Shown here in pieces: positions 1 through 10,021 of a stretch of DNA of 64,000 nt. The DNA is from Mactra quadrangularis. Taxonomy: Eukaryota > Mollusca > Bivalvia > Venerida > Mactridae. The translations under genes and the position numbers were made by a program. Position 1 is the stretch's first letter. Every line of letters starts with the position of its first letter. The notes below the pieces were generated by a model that did no database searches, was not told where the DNA came from, and saw nothing but the letters and a program-made list of their open reading frames with translations. The stretch is taken from assembly GCA_025267735.1 (NCBI GenBank), contig CM046298.1, forward strand, positions 36,145,264 to 36,209,263. The letters run 5' to 3'.

Positions 1-460
1 GACCAAACCAAGTCTTACAGGACCAGAGACATTTTGCATATTTTGATGAATTGTGGACGAGATCAAACTTTTTCCTGACATTCTGTCCAGTAAACCTACA
101 GATCTCAAAGGACCTTCAATTTTTTACCGGATTTGTCCATCAGAGCACCATGTTTCACTGTAAGGCTGTGGATTGTTCAGCAAGTGGTGATCTGATCCCA
201 ACCACGATTCAAGTGTATGGATTCACAAATCGAACCATGAATCACTTGTTAGTGGAGAAGCATAAAGGAATTCATACATGTGATAACAAAAATAAGTGAA
301 GAATTACAGAAGCTTTTACTATATGGAAAACCATATACTCCAAACCTCCTATTAGTATTGTTTATTTTCTGATTTATTCTGTAGTCCAAAGGTGTGCATA
401 TCACGTAAATAAAAGTTTTGAGTTTTCATTTGTAATTTGTTCATTTGTAATGTCAGTTAT
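1..460. other. Left-edge segment of the last visible FGFRL1 intron
   Basis: This lies downstream of the Ig3 donor at 1032. I see no transmembrane-coding stretch on the minus strand. A plus-strand reading frame of 82 codons (51-299) has no recognisable domain. Nothing else is supported. Confidence 0.5.
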
Positions 461-830
461 AATTAGGGACTTTAGTCAGTTATTTCCCCTTGTATACTCT
501 TAAAATAGATAGGTCCAATTAGTTGGATTACTCGGATTTTACCCTTACTTTTCAATGTCAATTTGCCAAAATTAATCTTCAATAACGTTTTTGTAAATCA
601 TTTAATTTGGTTGAAATTCAAGCTAAGTATTTTTAAGGTAAATAACTATCTAAATTTCATCACTTCTGTTAATATCTTCATTAACAAGAAAGATATTAGA
701 TGAAATATTTCGTTATCCTTACATAATACTTCAATGATAAAATCCGAGGATTCCAACTGTAAGGACCTACTTACCAATTGGATTGCTTCAGATTTTATCA
801 GGGAAAGATAACTGACTAAAGTCCCTAATT
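461..830. mobile_element. MITE-like element with long imperfect terminal inverted repeats
   Basis: The ends are inverted copies: AGGGACTTTAGTCAGTTAT begins at 465 and its complement ATAACTGACTAAAGTCCCT ends at 825. The arms continue imperfectly inward (TAGGTCCAATTAGTTGGA near 510 against TCCAACTGTAAGGACCTA near 753; CGGATTTT near 534 against AAAATCCG near 740). Both ends are flanked by AATT, which may be the target duplication or part of the arms. About 370 bp, with no coding capacity. Superfamily not assigned. Confidence 0.75.
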
Positions 831-1032
831 AAGATGAAAATGTTTTACAATGTTTTTCTAAAAATAGATCGCGATCCGACAATTTCGGACGTGACGAATA
901 TTCATACTCAATTTTCAATTTTGCTCAAAAGCGCCTCATTGATCTTAAAAATCACATGATTTTTCAGAAACCAAGGTAATCTTTTCCACAGAACTTTACA
1001 GTAAAAGAAGTTTATAAGAGAGTTAGACCTAC

Positions 1033-1273
1033 CTGATACTATGGTTAAGAAGGCACTTCTAAAACTATAACCCATAGAATTAGCACCAAGACATATATAC
1101 ATGCCTATATCAGTGGTTACAACATTTTTTATCACAAGTTTATTGATATAAAATCCTTCGCTATCTTTGTATACTTCACCAGTTTTTAGTACTACAAATT
1201 TCTGTCCTTTTACTTCAAAAGTGTTAGAATTATTGAATGATGCTTCCATATCTTTATCTAGTCTTTTTAACCA
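1033..1273 (-). CDS. FGFRL1: FGFRL1 exon: Ig-like domain 3, second half
   Basis: 241-nt exon entering in phase 0 and leaving in phase 1, with acceptor ATCATTTCAG|TGG and donor ATCAG|GTAGGT. It encodes residues 277-356. It opens WLKRLDKDMEAS, supplying the Ig core tryptophan, and contains KGQKFVVLKTGEV, then [20 protein letters not shown] with Cys337 pairing with Cys265. The vertebrate FGFRL1 equivalent ([20 protein letters not shown]) is nearly identical and is the best single diagnostic of the family. Asn290 (NNS) is a potential glycosylation site. In kinase FGFRs this half-domain has alternative IIIb and IIIc exons; no second copy is seen in the 930-bp intron upstream. The next exon, expected to hold the membrane span, is off the left edge. 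Confidence 0.97.
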
Positions 1274-2203
1274 CTGAAATGATATGAAACAAATGATAGT
1301 GCAATACATAAAAAGGTCGTGAATACAAGCAATCTCCATAAACAGTTATCCTATAGACCTCAGTCGCAAAGGTTCTCCTGACATCGCACAGGGGGTCACG
1401 TTGAGTTGACTAATTAAAGCGTAGTTTTTCATCGAGGCAAAACACTATTAATAGCAACTTGATTTCATTTCTATTATTAGACCAAGTTTTGCAAGATAGA
1501 AGTGTTATGTGACAGTAGCGTTATCCACTGGCTGTGATTGGACAGTTCTTTGCAAATCACATCACATAGACAATGTAAACAAGCCACTGCGCACAATGAT
1601 TTTGTCATATTATGAAAGTAAAGGTCAGCTGAATGTGACAGTTATTATGAAGTAGCAAGAAACAAAATAAGAAAGTGCATCAGAAAATTTTATCAGAGTT
1701 TAACAAGATTAAAATACAAGATTGGAATACAAGATTTAAAAATAGTAACTTCTGGCACAGAATAACAAACAAAATACCAAGGTATTGATGCACTCTAAAT
1801 CTGACTGGCCAGATTTTTACTGTTCAGAATACAGTCTTCAAACTTGTTCTCAATATGAACATTTTTTTTGAAACTATTCTAAACATATGTGTAGACGAGG
1901 TAAGCATCTCTATACTGAAATACACAACTCATCACACTTAGACGTGATTTGGCTCAGCACAGGAAAAAGTTTGGTAAGGAGTTAAGAAATATTGTGCCTG
2001 TCATAGCTTAATATTTACTTATTGACAGAACTATATGCAGATTCTGAACATAAGAATTGATAGAGTCTGAAATAATGGCAGATATATCTGTTTGAGCTGA
2101 TAGCCCTAAACGAATAAAGAGTACAGTAAAATATTGTGCTATGATTGGACTAATTCGAAAAATAAATACTACTAACATGAGACTTTGGCAATTTCAATAT
2201 TAC
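1274..2203 (-). other. FGFRL1 intron between the two Ig3 exons
   Basis: A 930-bp intron with GT at 2203-2202 and AG at 1275-1274. It contains repeat family D copy 1; nothing else was recognised, and in particular no alternative IIIb/IIIc-like exon. Confidence 0.85.
1391..1645 (+). repeat. Dispersed repeat family D, copy 1
   Basis: Homologous by eye to the complement of 44486-44815 and, in its right part, to 42641-42780. Shared landmarks are GGTCACGTTGAG, AACACTATTAAT, TATTAGACCAAG, CTGTGATTGG, the AATGTAAACAAG block near 1572, and a GGTCAGCTGAATGTGAC block near 1623. It lies in the same intron as the 461-830 element, between the last visible exon and the left edge... specifically just upstream (transcript-wise) of the Ig3 second-half exon. 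No protein coding was seen. Confidence 0.65.
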
Positions 2204-2322
2204 CTGTATATGTGGTTGAACTTGACTTTTTACTTTACATTGGAAGGAAGCATAACCTCCAACAGAAGAGGTTTCATTCTGTGGATGTGGACCAATTAAT
2301 ACTGGTTTTGTTTTCATTTGAC
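2204..2322 (-). CDS. FGFRL1: FGFRL1 exon: Ig-like domain 3, first half
   Basis: 119-nt exon entering in phase 1 and leaving in phase 0, with acceptor AATTTCAG and donor ACAG|GTAATA. It encodes residues 238-276 and ends exactly before the tryptophan of the Ig3 core. The peptide contains KPVLIGPHPQNETSSVGG and then FQCKVKSQVQPHIQ, with Cys265 as the first Ig cysteine and Asn252 (NET) as a possible glycosylation site. Vertebrate FGFRL1 has a matching KPVLTG and FQCKVRS. The exon is too short to stand out as an open frame; it was found by looking for the missing N-terminal half of Ig3 between the Ig2 exon and the exon starting WLKR. Splitting Ig3 between two exons is characteristic of the FGFR family. 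Confidence 0.95.
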
Positions 2323-2856
2323 CTGAAATTCAGAAACATAATACCCATACATGATATCTGATACAAAATCTAATCAAAACAAGGGGAAAAAACATAAAAT
2401 GATGTAGAATTTTATAGACAAGGATGAAAGTCTTTTTTTAATTCCTAAATCTCATTTTTCCTACAGCTTTTAGAAGGAATATAAGTTTCTGTAGTCCCAT
2501 AAGTCCTGAACTTTGTGAACATATATAAAAACTTTCACCCATGTGTAGATATTTCACTGATCAAATGATCAAAGTGAAATATTAAAGTATGTTAATAAGA
2601 GATAAAGATAAGATAGTGCACATAGTCTGCATGCCTTAAGAGGAAATGTGTACATACAGAGTATGGCAAGGTTTAGCAGCCAAACCAAACTGTACAAGTC
2701 ATGCAGGGAGGCTTGAATCAATACAATGTTGCCAAGAGTAAACCATACTTTATTGCTACATGCTCTATGATGGTAAATAAAAGTATGGCAGACAAGCATT
2801 GCCATGTCATACCACAGACTTACACCATATACTTTCTAATACAAATTAGTCAAATT

Positions 2857-2997
2857 CAGGGCTTGACATTTAAGGCTGTCAAATTGACCCTGGCAACCTA
2901 TACATGTATTTGGTTCAGGCAACTTGTAACAGCTAGTAAAACAAATAGCTTGTTGTCCAACTGAGCAAACTACTTTAAAAATTAATGTTGAGCCTTG
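2857..2997. mobile_element. Short MITE-like element, CAGGGCT family, copy 1
   Basis: Left end CAGGGCTTGACAT and right end ATGTTGAGCCTTG are imperfect inverted repeats. The interior shares GGTTCAGGCAAC, TTGTAAC, CTAGT and TTGTCC blocks with 9860-10021 and 55903-56063. CAGGG ends resemble hAT-type termini, but no clear 8-bp target duplication is visible. Confidence 0.65.
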
Positions 2998-3262
2998 TCA
3001 TTGTAAGCATAACATAAGGATGTAAGTGATTGACTTCGAAAATAAAAGAACTCATGGTCATGCTAGTTTTTTTTCAGCAACTTGTTTCATACGTGCAATA
3101 AGTACACAATAAATACATGTATTTCCAACATACAAAACACCCATTCTATTATAAACTTTGCGAAGCATCATGCTAGATAATTGTCTAAAGAAGATACTCA
3201 ACATTATGAAATGGAATCAGATACACATTTCATGCAAATACAATTTCGTAATAGTTAACATA

Positions 3263-3328
3263 GGCTTAGTGCAAAACAGTCATAACTCAAGTTTAAAAAA
3301 AGAGTTACGACCGTTTTGCACTTAACGA
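3263..3328 (+). repeat. Near-palindrome family F, copy 1
   Basis: Left arm GCTTAGTGCAAAACAGTCAT and right arm ACGACCGTTTTGCACTTAA fold into a stem of roughly 25 bp around an A-rich loop. Same family as 9171-9239, 46618-46685 and 48140-48213. The A-rich loop gives an orientation: this copy is plus. Confidence 0.75.
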
Positions 3329-4302
3329 GCAATATATACTTTGAATAATCCAATGATACAAACTGTTTGCATTACAAAGCACAACAAAATATTATATGAT
3401 ATAAAACAGAAGCAAAAGCAAGGCAATACAACAACCTCACAATTTGGCAATGCACTTTTAGTAATTATTAACTAATTTAGGTTAACCCATATATTTGTTC
3501 TCAAATTGAACTGTTCATAATCAATTCAAGGAAGATCTAGTTTAAGATGCAAAGTAGAACAGCCACCAGAACGTAGCATGTCATCAGTACGACTGGATTG
3601 GAGACAAAGGCTTTCGCTGTTTTTGCATCTTTTCTCACAAAACTTGAAGATTAAGAACATACTGCTCTAACTAATTTTAAAAAAATCATTTTTTGTGTGC
3701 ATGATATACATCAAAATTGAAAGATTTGAAGGACAAAGAGACCGATTGGCATTATCCTCCAACTAAATAAAGACTTCTTTTGTTTTTATAAAAATTGTAA
3801 AGCCTTCTGAACATTGCAGAAAAATAGACTTAGAGGGTGTTTAATTAAGTATACCGGTATAAGATATTTACCAGATGCCTAATGCAATGCAAATCTAAAG
3901 TAACTTATAAGGTATAAAATAAAGAAATGCAATGAAATCATATTTTAGAACTCAACAGCTACAAATGCTACAAAAATGTATAGTGTGTACAAATTGGACT
4001 GAGACAATGATCATATATCTAAATATCATTCGCATTCATTAAATTAGTTAGCCACATTATTAATACTGAGGCATTACATATATTAATCTGTCTCAGGTCA
4101 ATTTGTACAAGGTTTATCAAGCCATGCCTACTACAATATATAGAGTGACAGCTATATAGCGCTTCACAGCATGCCGATAAAAATTGAATATTTCTTGCTT
4201 ACTTTTACATCAATAATATTTTCTACATAGCATGCAGACTATTTTTGTCAATTAAACTACATACTAAAATTCATAAATAAACTTTTTTAAGGGGGGGGGG
4301 GG

Positions 4303-4490
4303 TAACGCCATAGCAACACATTTTTAGGTCATATCACAGTGGTCAGTCAACCTACTAATTCTACTACTAATTCCTGGATTTAGCTGATAACCAGTTACTA
4401 GGCGCATACTTCCATCAGTGACTGACAACTGCCCAATATGATTCAAAATCAGTGGCAGAAGAGATAATGGCAGTAGAAATCATATGACCT
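4303..4490 (-). mobile_element. tRNA-SINE family 1, tail fragment without tRNA head
   Basis: Begins TAACGCCATAGCAACACA, the complement of the 3' end of the SINE at 58942-59255, and continues through CAGTCAACCTACT, CTGGATTTAGCTG and CAGTGACTGACAACTGCCC before similarity fades near 4490. The tRNA-like head is missing, so this is a 5'-truncated copy. It abuts a poly-G tract (4291-4302) on its 3' side. Confidence 0.8.
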
Positions 4491-4570
4491 AACTTTACCC
4501 TGCCTTGATGCTAAGGAACTAAAATAGAAGCTAGGAAAAACAAGCAATGAACAGAACAGAGCATGCTTAC

Positions 4571-4864
4571 CTATAACTTCTACTGAGTAAGTAAAATTAA
4601 TAACTCCATGCCTATTAGAAACAACACATTGATAGTTCCCACTATCAGCCTCTTGTAAGTCACGTAATTTTAACGTCCATTTCTTTCGATCTCCTTCCGA
4701 TGCCTCATCAGAAAATTGTAATGTTTCCTGTCCGTCTTTCCTCCAACGAACTACAGGAAGAGGATTGCCGCTGGCACGGCAGCGGAGTCGTATGGAACTA
4801 CCCACAGGCCGAACAATGGCTTGATTTCGTTCCATTTTGTCTTGTTCAATGAATTGAGGCTTGA
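4571..4864 (-). CDS. FGFRL1: FGFRL1 exon: Ig-like domain 2
   Basis: 294-nt exon, phase 1 to phase 1, acceptor TTTTTAACAG and donor ATAG|GTAAGC. It encodes residues 140-236. Ig hallmarks are Cys167 (IRLRCRASGNPLP), Trp179 (VVRWRKDG) and Cys218 (EADSGNYQCVVSNRHG); the block RPVGSSIRLRC is almost the vertebrate FGFRL1 sequence, as is KKWTLKLRDL. In the family Ig2 and Ig3 form the ligand-binding unit, and the basic start of Ig2 contributes to heparin binding; a basic stretch around KMERNQAIVR is present. Asn228 in NFT is a potential N-glycosylation site. A tail fragment of a SINE ends roughly 80 bp into the following intron. The exon is symmetric. Confidence 0.97.
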
Positions 4865-6697
4865 CTGTTAAAAAGTAAAAATATACAAATGAGCATGCAA
4901 GGTGAAGCAGGTGCAGTGTGCAATTTACACAGGTGTGAGATTTACTATCCTCATATATACATAAAAATAACAAAAAATTAAAACATAATTATAAAATAAC
5001 AAATCAACAAAATGAAATCATAAGACGATATAACAAGTGAAAGAAAGAGCATATAAAATAGTTGAAAGCAACATGCTTGCATAAGGTAAAGAAATACATG
5101 TATGTGAATAAAGCATGAAACATTTGTGGTACCTGAACATAGTTAAGTTAGTAGTGCTATTTAATTGATACAATTCATGATGTTTTAGACAACTAGGAAA
5201 GGTACAACTTGGCTAACATGCTTTCCTGGACATTTTTACCAGAACTTGCTTACCTTACTACAAGAAATATACAATTCTTTCGTAAATGACAAAAACACAG
5301 TTCACTACAAAACGACATGATATGAAAGAATACAATACAATACAATACTATACAAAACAAAAAACATTACAATACAATATGATACAGAAGTATGCAATAT
5401 GATACGATACGATACGATACGATACGATACAATACAATACAATACAATACAATACAATACAATACAATACAATACAACACAACTAAAAATACAATATTTC
5501 TTTATTAATTTGAATAATTTAATATAGAAAACTATAAAATAAATTTCTGAATGCTTATGGAAGGGTATTGCCTGCCAACACGCCAGGAATCAAACAAGCA
5601 TCACAGAATTTAAGGTGTGGCATGCAACTATGGCATCATCACAACAATCTAATCATGCCAAAAACATTTAGAAATAATTGAGAATTTGAACACTAGCAAA
5701 GTAAGGTTCTGTATCAGGCTATTTATACAAACACAGGAAAGGAGAAAAAACCAAGAACATACAGAAAAATAATCACTCTGGTACACTACAACACTCATAC
5801 AAAACTTGCAATTTTCATCAACACTGTTTTTAAGTAAACATTTTCATACTTTCAAAGCAAAAAATTCTCACATTACACACTTAAGTCTAGTTTACGTAAA
5901 TAATATTAAATACAAGTTCAACATCTATTGCCATATTTGTCTCAGCCAGGCAACTAATATTAGCACATGTGTAAGACAATACAGACTCCTTCGTGAAGAG
6001 TAGACATTTAAATAGATGGGTAAAGGTTCAAAATTTTTGAATTCCTAAAATTCCCGATTTTTATGACTCAATGACTTTAATACAAGGTAAGAATCCTTTC
6101 TGAGGTACCAAATATCCTGAACTTCAGGGCCTGAACTGAAAACTTTCATCCATGTGAATTTATTTTGCATCATCAGCAAAAGATACAAATTAGATCAGAG
6201 TAAAATGAGTCGAACTGCATGCAAATAAAGAGGAATGTATACTAGTTCTGTATTGACCCTTTTTAGGAGCTCTTTAACCAGTAGTTGACATTAAAGTACA
6301 TGTAGAACAATTTTTTGTAAGTTACTCTGCAAATGGCTTTTTTTACAAAAAGTCTTAAATGAAAATTCCTGGCAAGTCCATTACATGAAATTTGTTTCAG
6401 GTTAATTAAAATATGTTATTATAAAAATTGAACTATATAACTATGTTGGTGATACCAAGATCATATAATTTTGATGATTTTTAGGTCCCAAACGCTTAAA
6501 AACTTGATAAGAAAAAGGTCTATATGTTTTGACTATTCTGGTTTTAAGATAATCAAATTTGGTTGTTTTAAAAGTGGAACTATATTGTATTATGTAAAAC
6601 ATTTTGTAAAAAAGGGCCACAGTTCCCATATTTTACATGATAACAATATACACATGCTTGATATTAATAAAAACAATTAAGGAGTATCAAGCCTTAC
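4865..6697 (-). other. FGFRL1 intron between linker and Ig2 exons
   Basis: A 1.8-kb intron with the pentanucleotide microsatellite at 5329-5475. Otherwise AT-rich without a recognised element. Confidence 0.85.
5329..5475. repeat. Pentanucleotide microsatellite (ATACA)n / (ATACG)n
   Basis: Runs of a 5-bp unit: an irregular AATAC stretch with interruptions from 5329, then about six GATAC units (roughly 5400-5428), then about ten AATAC units to 5475. The two unit types are segregated rather than interspersed, suggesting a point variant spread by slippage. Confidence 0.95.
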
Positions 6698-6775
6698 CTC
6701 CATCTTTCGTGACATCTTCATTGGGTCCAGGTTCATACACGCTGTCCCCTTTCTTTACCAGACCAGTTTCTTTGT
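6698..6775 (-). CDS. FGFRL1: FGFRL1 exon: linker between Ig1 and Ig2
   Basis: A short 78-nt exon, phase 1 to phase 1, with acceptor TTATTTCAG and donor GGAG|GTAAGG. It encodes residues 114-138, plus the split codons Asp113 and Val139 shared with its neighbours. The peptide starts DKETGLVKKGDSVYEPG and ends NEDVTKDG. It is mildly acidic, without cysteine or Ig-core residues. It sits where FGFR family members carry the variable Ig1-Ig2 linker, which in kinase FGFRs holds the acid box; in vertebrate FGFRL1 this linker is also poorly conserved. Support rests on perfect frame and phase agreement with both flanking Ig exons plus two consensus splice sites rather than on sequence identity. Like its neighbours it is symmetric and could be skipped in frame. 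Confidence 0.88.
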
Positions 6776-9170
6776 CTGAAATAAGCAATAAAATTTAAAA
6801 TGAATTTAGTACTATTTTTCATCCTTATCGTAAACCAACTTTAAATAAAGTTACTTGACTTGAGTACCTAGTCTATCCTCTTAAACAGATACCTGGTAAA
6901 TAGATCTTCAGAGAACTATTGTTTTTAAAATGTATTTAATACAGATGTTGATAAAATGAAAACAATTTTTTTTTAATTTAATGATTGCATCACATTTATA
7001 AGATTTAGAATCTGACATCCCAAAAGCTTCCAAAATCATGATCAATTTTTTCTAAAACATAGCTAATTTTGAGCTACTTTAGCGGTATAAACTATAAAAA
7101 GAATCATTACAATCATACAAAAAATAAAGAAAAGCTAAAAAGCATTTCAAAATTACAGTTATCAAAGTTTCAATAAAAGCTATTTAGTAGGCTTATACAG
7201 TGAAAATGTTTCCAAACTTTTGTGGGGCACTGTAAATGGAACCTTTTTACATGAAGAAACAACTTCAGGTGAATCTTTTGATAATTTGACAAAATTATAT
7301 TAACATTCACATACAAAGCCAAAAGAAGAGACCAAACATACAACATGGCACAAACAAAATTTTATCCATCTTTATTACTTAAATATAATATACATTCGAA
7401 ATATAATGCATTAAAAAAACTATCACATAAATTAAAAACTATCACATAAATCTATGAAGATCTGATTATAAGAAAGTAACATGACAGACTCTATTAATTC
7501 ACATATACCCTTAGGTGATTTGTTCATACATTAAAATTCTATGTACATTTTTCTCTATTCATCTATTTCTGTTACGGGCCTACGTATCGCAATTACACTC
7601 AGCATGTATCTATTGAGGCTTTTGATTGGAACACGATATTTTCATAGACGATCATAAGACGGTGACTGCCAACAATAATAAATGACATAAGAATCCCAGC
7701 AGTGTCGATGAAACGACTAAGCGTGCAGATGTTATGACAATAAACACCATTGGTATCAACAAATTGCTACTTCATTACTGCACATCATTATGCATAATTT
7801 CACTGACGATGGGCTTGCCAGTTAAATGTCAATCAAACTGTTGAAGTCAATTTCATTCAAAACCCATAGCTTTCTTTGATGATAAGAATATATATTCATG
7901 ATTTTTAATAACGTTTTCCATCAAAACTCACAAAAACAACCAAAAAACATTCAATTATGCTATGCAGGTGCACCGTACACTATGACGTTTAAAAACATTA
8001 ATTGTGAATTTAATTTATCTCATATTTTTTATTACAGTTTTATTAACAGGCTTTGACTAGCTTTTCTTTGACTTTATAACTGTTATTTGACCAAAGTTTA
8101 TCTACATATCAAATCCCCTTATAGTGCTTTTTTTGCCTCGGATAGGGCCAAAATTAGGCCTTTTCACAATTGAAATAATTGACAAAAAATCACAAAATAT
8201 GACCAAAATTTCACAAGCAAATAGCAGATTATTTTGAGCAAAAGTCTTAAATGTAAATAGCTAAATGTAATAATTCAGTCTGTTTCTATGTTAACATGTT
8301 TCTGCAAGTACTTTCAATCAGTCAGTTCAGTGTTTTGAAAACATTGATTTAAGAAAATAAGTATCTATTTTCAAAATCTTTTTCCCTAATTGTCACAAAA
8401 TTTTATTCCCACAATTTTTGAGAATCACGTGTGAAAATCACATATAAAAGGCAGTGGTTGTTTTGAAAAAAAAAAAACGAAAAAAAAGTCTCTGCAGTAA
8501 CAAAACTTGTAATTGTTTCATAGATGCACTGCATGTATGGCACCACAAATGGCAACATAGTATGAAGCCTACAAGATGAACACGAACACATTGAATGATA
8601 GTGTCAAAGAGTAATAACTCCAATGTGAAAATCTAACTCAAGTTGCAGTTATCTTTCCATGACAATGCACTATTAACAAAAATGCTCCAGTATTAAAACG
8701 AAATCTGAGATAAAAACACCATTTCAAAAATTTAAGTACCCAGTTTATGAATAATAAAGTATATTCATCACCATACTGTATGCAGATTGATTACTTAATT
8801 CAGAACTGTTCTAAAACTTAATCTAATAGAAACAAACACACCAAGAACATTGTTCTCTCTACTGAGCCCTCAGAAAAATGATAGTAGTCATAAAGATACT
8901 GAAATATTAAATATTCAAAGATAAGCATTTAATATGTGATAATAAACATTTCAAATATCTGAGTTTATCAATTTTCATCATGAATTACAACCAAAGTTTA
9001 ATAAACACAAAGTTGTTAATGATGCAATCTTTAAATTTTACGACTTCCAACATTCTGCTCAATATGACGCTCAGTGATACAAAGAATATGCTAGATAATA
9101 GTTATTACAATAATAAAGGCTTGCTAACACTATTCACATGTAAATATTATTAACATTAGCCAGAGATTGC
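6776..9170 (-). other. FGFRL1 intron 2, Ig2-proximal part, no recognised element
   Basis: First section of the 14.4-kb intron as read on the plus strand. AT-rich; a 17-bp phrase containing ACTATCACATAAAT is repeated at 7419-7451. No coding or mobile element could be supported. Confidence 0.6.
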
Positions 9171-9239
9171 GGGCTTAGTGCAAAACAGTCATAGCTCATG
9201 TTAAAAAAAGAGCGATATAAGACAGTTTTGTGCTAAGCT
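9171..9239 (+). repeat. Near-palindrome family F, copy 2
   Basis: Left arm GGCTTAGTGCAAAACAGTCA, right arm GACAGTTTTGTGCTAAGC, loop GTTAAAAAAAG, matching copy 1 in orientation. It lies 117 bp from a family E palindrome. Confidence 0.75.
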
Positions 9240-9355
9240 GGTGAGATGTAATTACCATATTCAGGAAATCATAAAAGAATTTTTTTATAAAAAATATGTT
9301 TCCTGTCAAATAGAATCTGACAGATTGAGATGTTCAGCTGTAACAGTGTTTAAAA

Positions 9356-9433
9356 TTGAGTGTTGCCTGCAAGACTGTAGTAATCCACTCTTAAATGCAA
9401 TGAACTTACTACAGTCTTGCTGGCAACACTTGA
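9356..9433 (-). repeat. Near-palindrome family E, copy 1
   Basis: Arms GTGTTGCCTGCAAGACTG (9360 on) and CAGTCTTGCTGGCAACAC (to 9429) pair over about 27 bp. The loop read on the minus strand (TTCATTGCATTTAAGAGTGG) matches the plus-strand loops of the other three copies, so this one is inverted relative to them. Confidence 0.8.
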
Positions 9434-9859
9434 TTATTAAATTTAAATATAATGTTTAGAAGGATAGTGGTTTTATGTCACAATGACAGCTCAGGTCCTA
9501 CAATGACTGAACAACTTAACAGCCAATGAAATTCAGATTTACTCAGATTTACATACTAAGACTACATAACAGTTGTAAGCATCATCAGATACTCCACAGC
9601 CGAACCATTACCATAGATTATGTTTATCAACCTTGGGTAAACAATGATCAGCTGTAAGAGTAGAGTTTTCAATTAATTCATATCAAAATGTATCAGTTGA
9701 GGACATTATGAGGCTACCATAGTATGAGTGTTAATAAACTGCAGTTCATAATTCATGGTTTGCTTAAAGGTCCAGATAAAGGCGAAGACAGTTTAAACGG
9801 TTGTTGTTGTCAAAATTTATTTCATGTTCCAAATTCCATGTATACCTGTATATTATTAC

Positions 9860-10021
9860 CAGGGCTCAACATAAAAGGTCGTCCTATTGCCCCTGATGAC
9901 CTATATTTGGGTTAAGGCAACCTGTAACTGCTAGTTAACATTTGGTTTGGGGAGGTAAACATATGTAGCTGGTTGTCTATCCGGGCATCCATCTTACTTT
10001 AAAAATTAATGTTGAGCCCTG
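9860..10021. mobile_element. Short MITE-like element, CAGGGCT family, copy 2
   Basis: Perfect 13-bp terminal inverted repeats CAGGGCTCAACAT and ATGTTGAGCCCTG bound a 162-bp element. The interior (ATATTTGGGTT, GGCAACCTGTAA, ACATTTGGTTTGG, AGCTGGTTGTC) is shared with 55903-56063 and more weakly with 2857-2997. No coding capacity. The flanks do not show an obvious duplication. Confidence 0.85.

Larger units (their letters stand above)
2323..4570 (-). other. FGFRL1 intron between Ig2 and Ig3 exons
   Basis: A 2.2-kb intron. It contains a MITE-like element (2857-2997), a near-palindrome (3263-3328), a poly-G tract (4291-4302) and a SINE tail fragment (4303-4490). The remaining bases look like unstructured AT-rich DNA. 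Confidence 0.85.

Noticed and set aside
51..299. 82-codon plus-strand reading frame with several cysteines
   Set aside because: No recognisable domain, no splice or start context, and it lies antisense to an FGFRL1 intron.
1274..2203. An alternative IIIb/IIIc-type exon for the second half of Ig3
   Set aside because: Looked for a second GMYIC-like exon on the minus strand in this intron; none was found.
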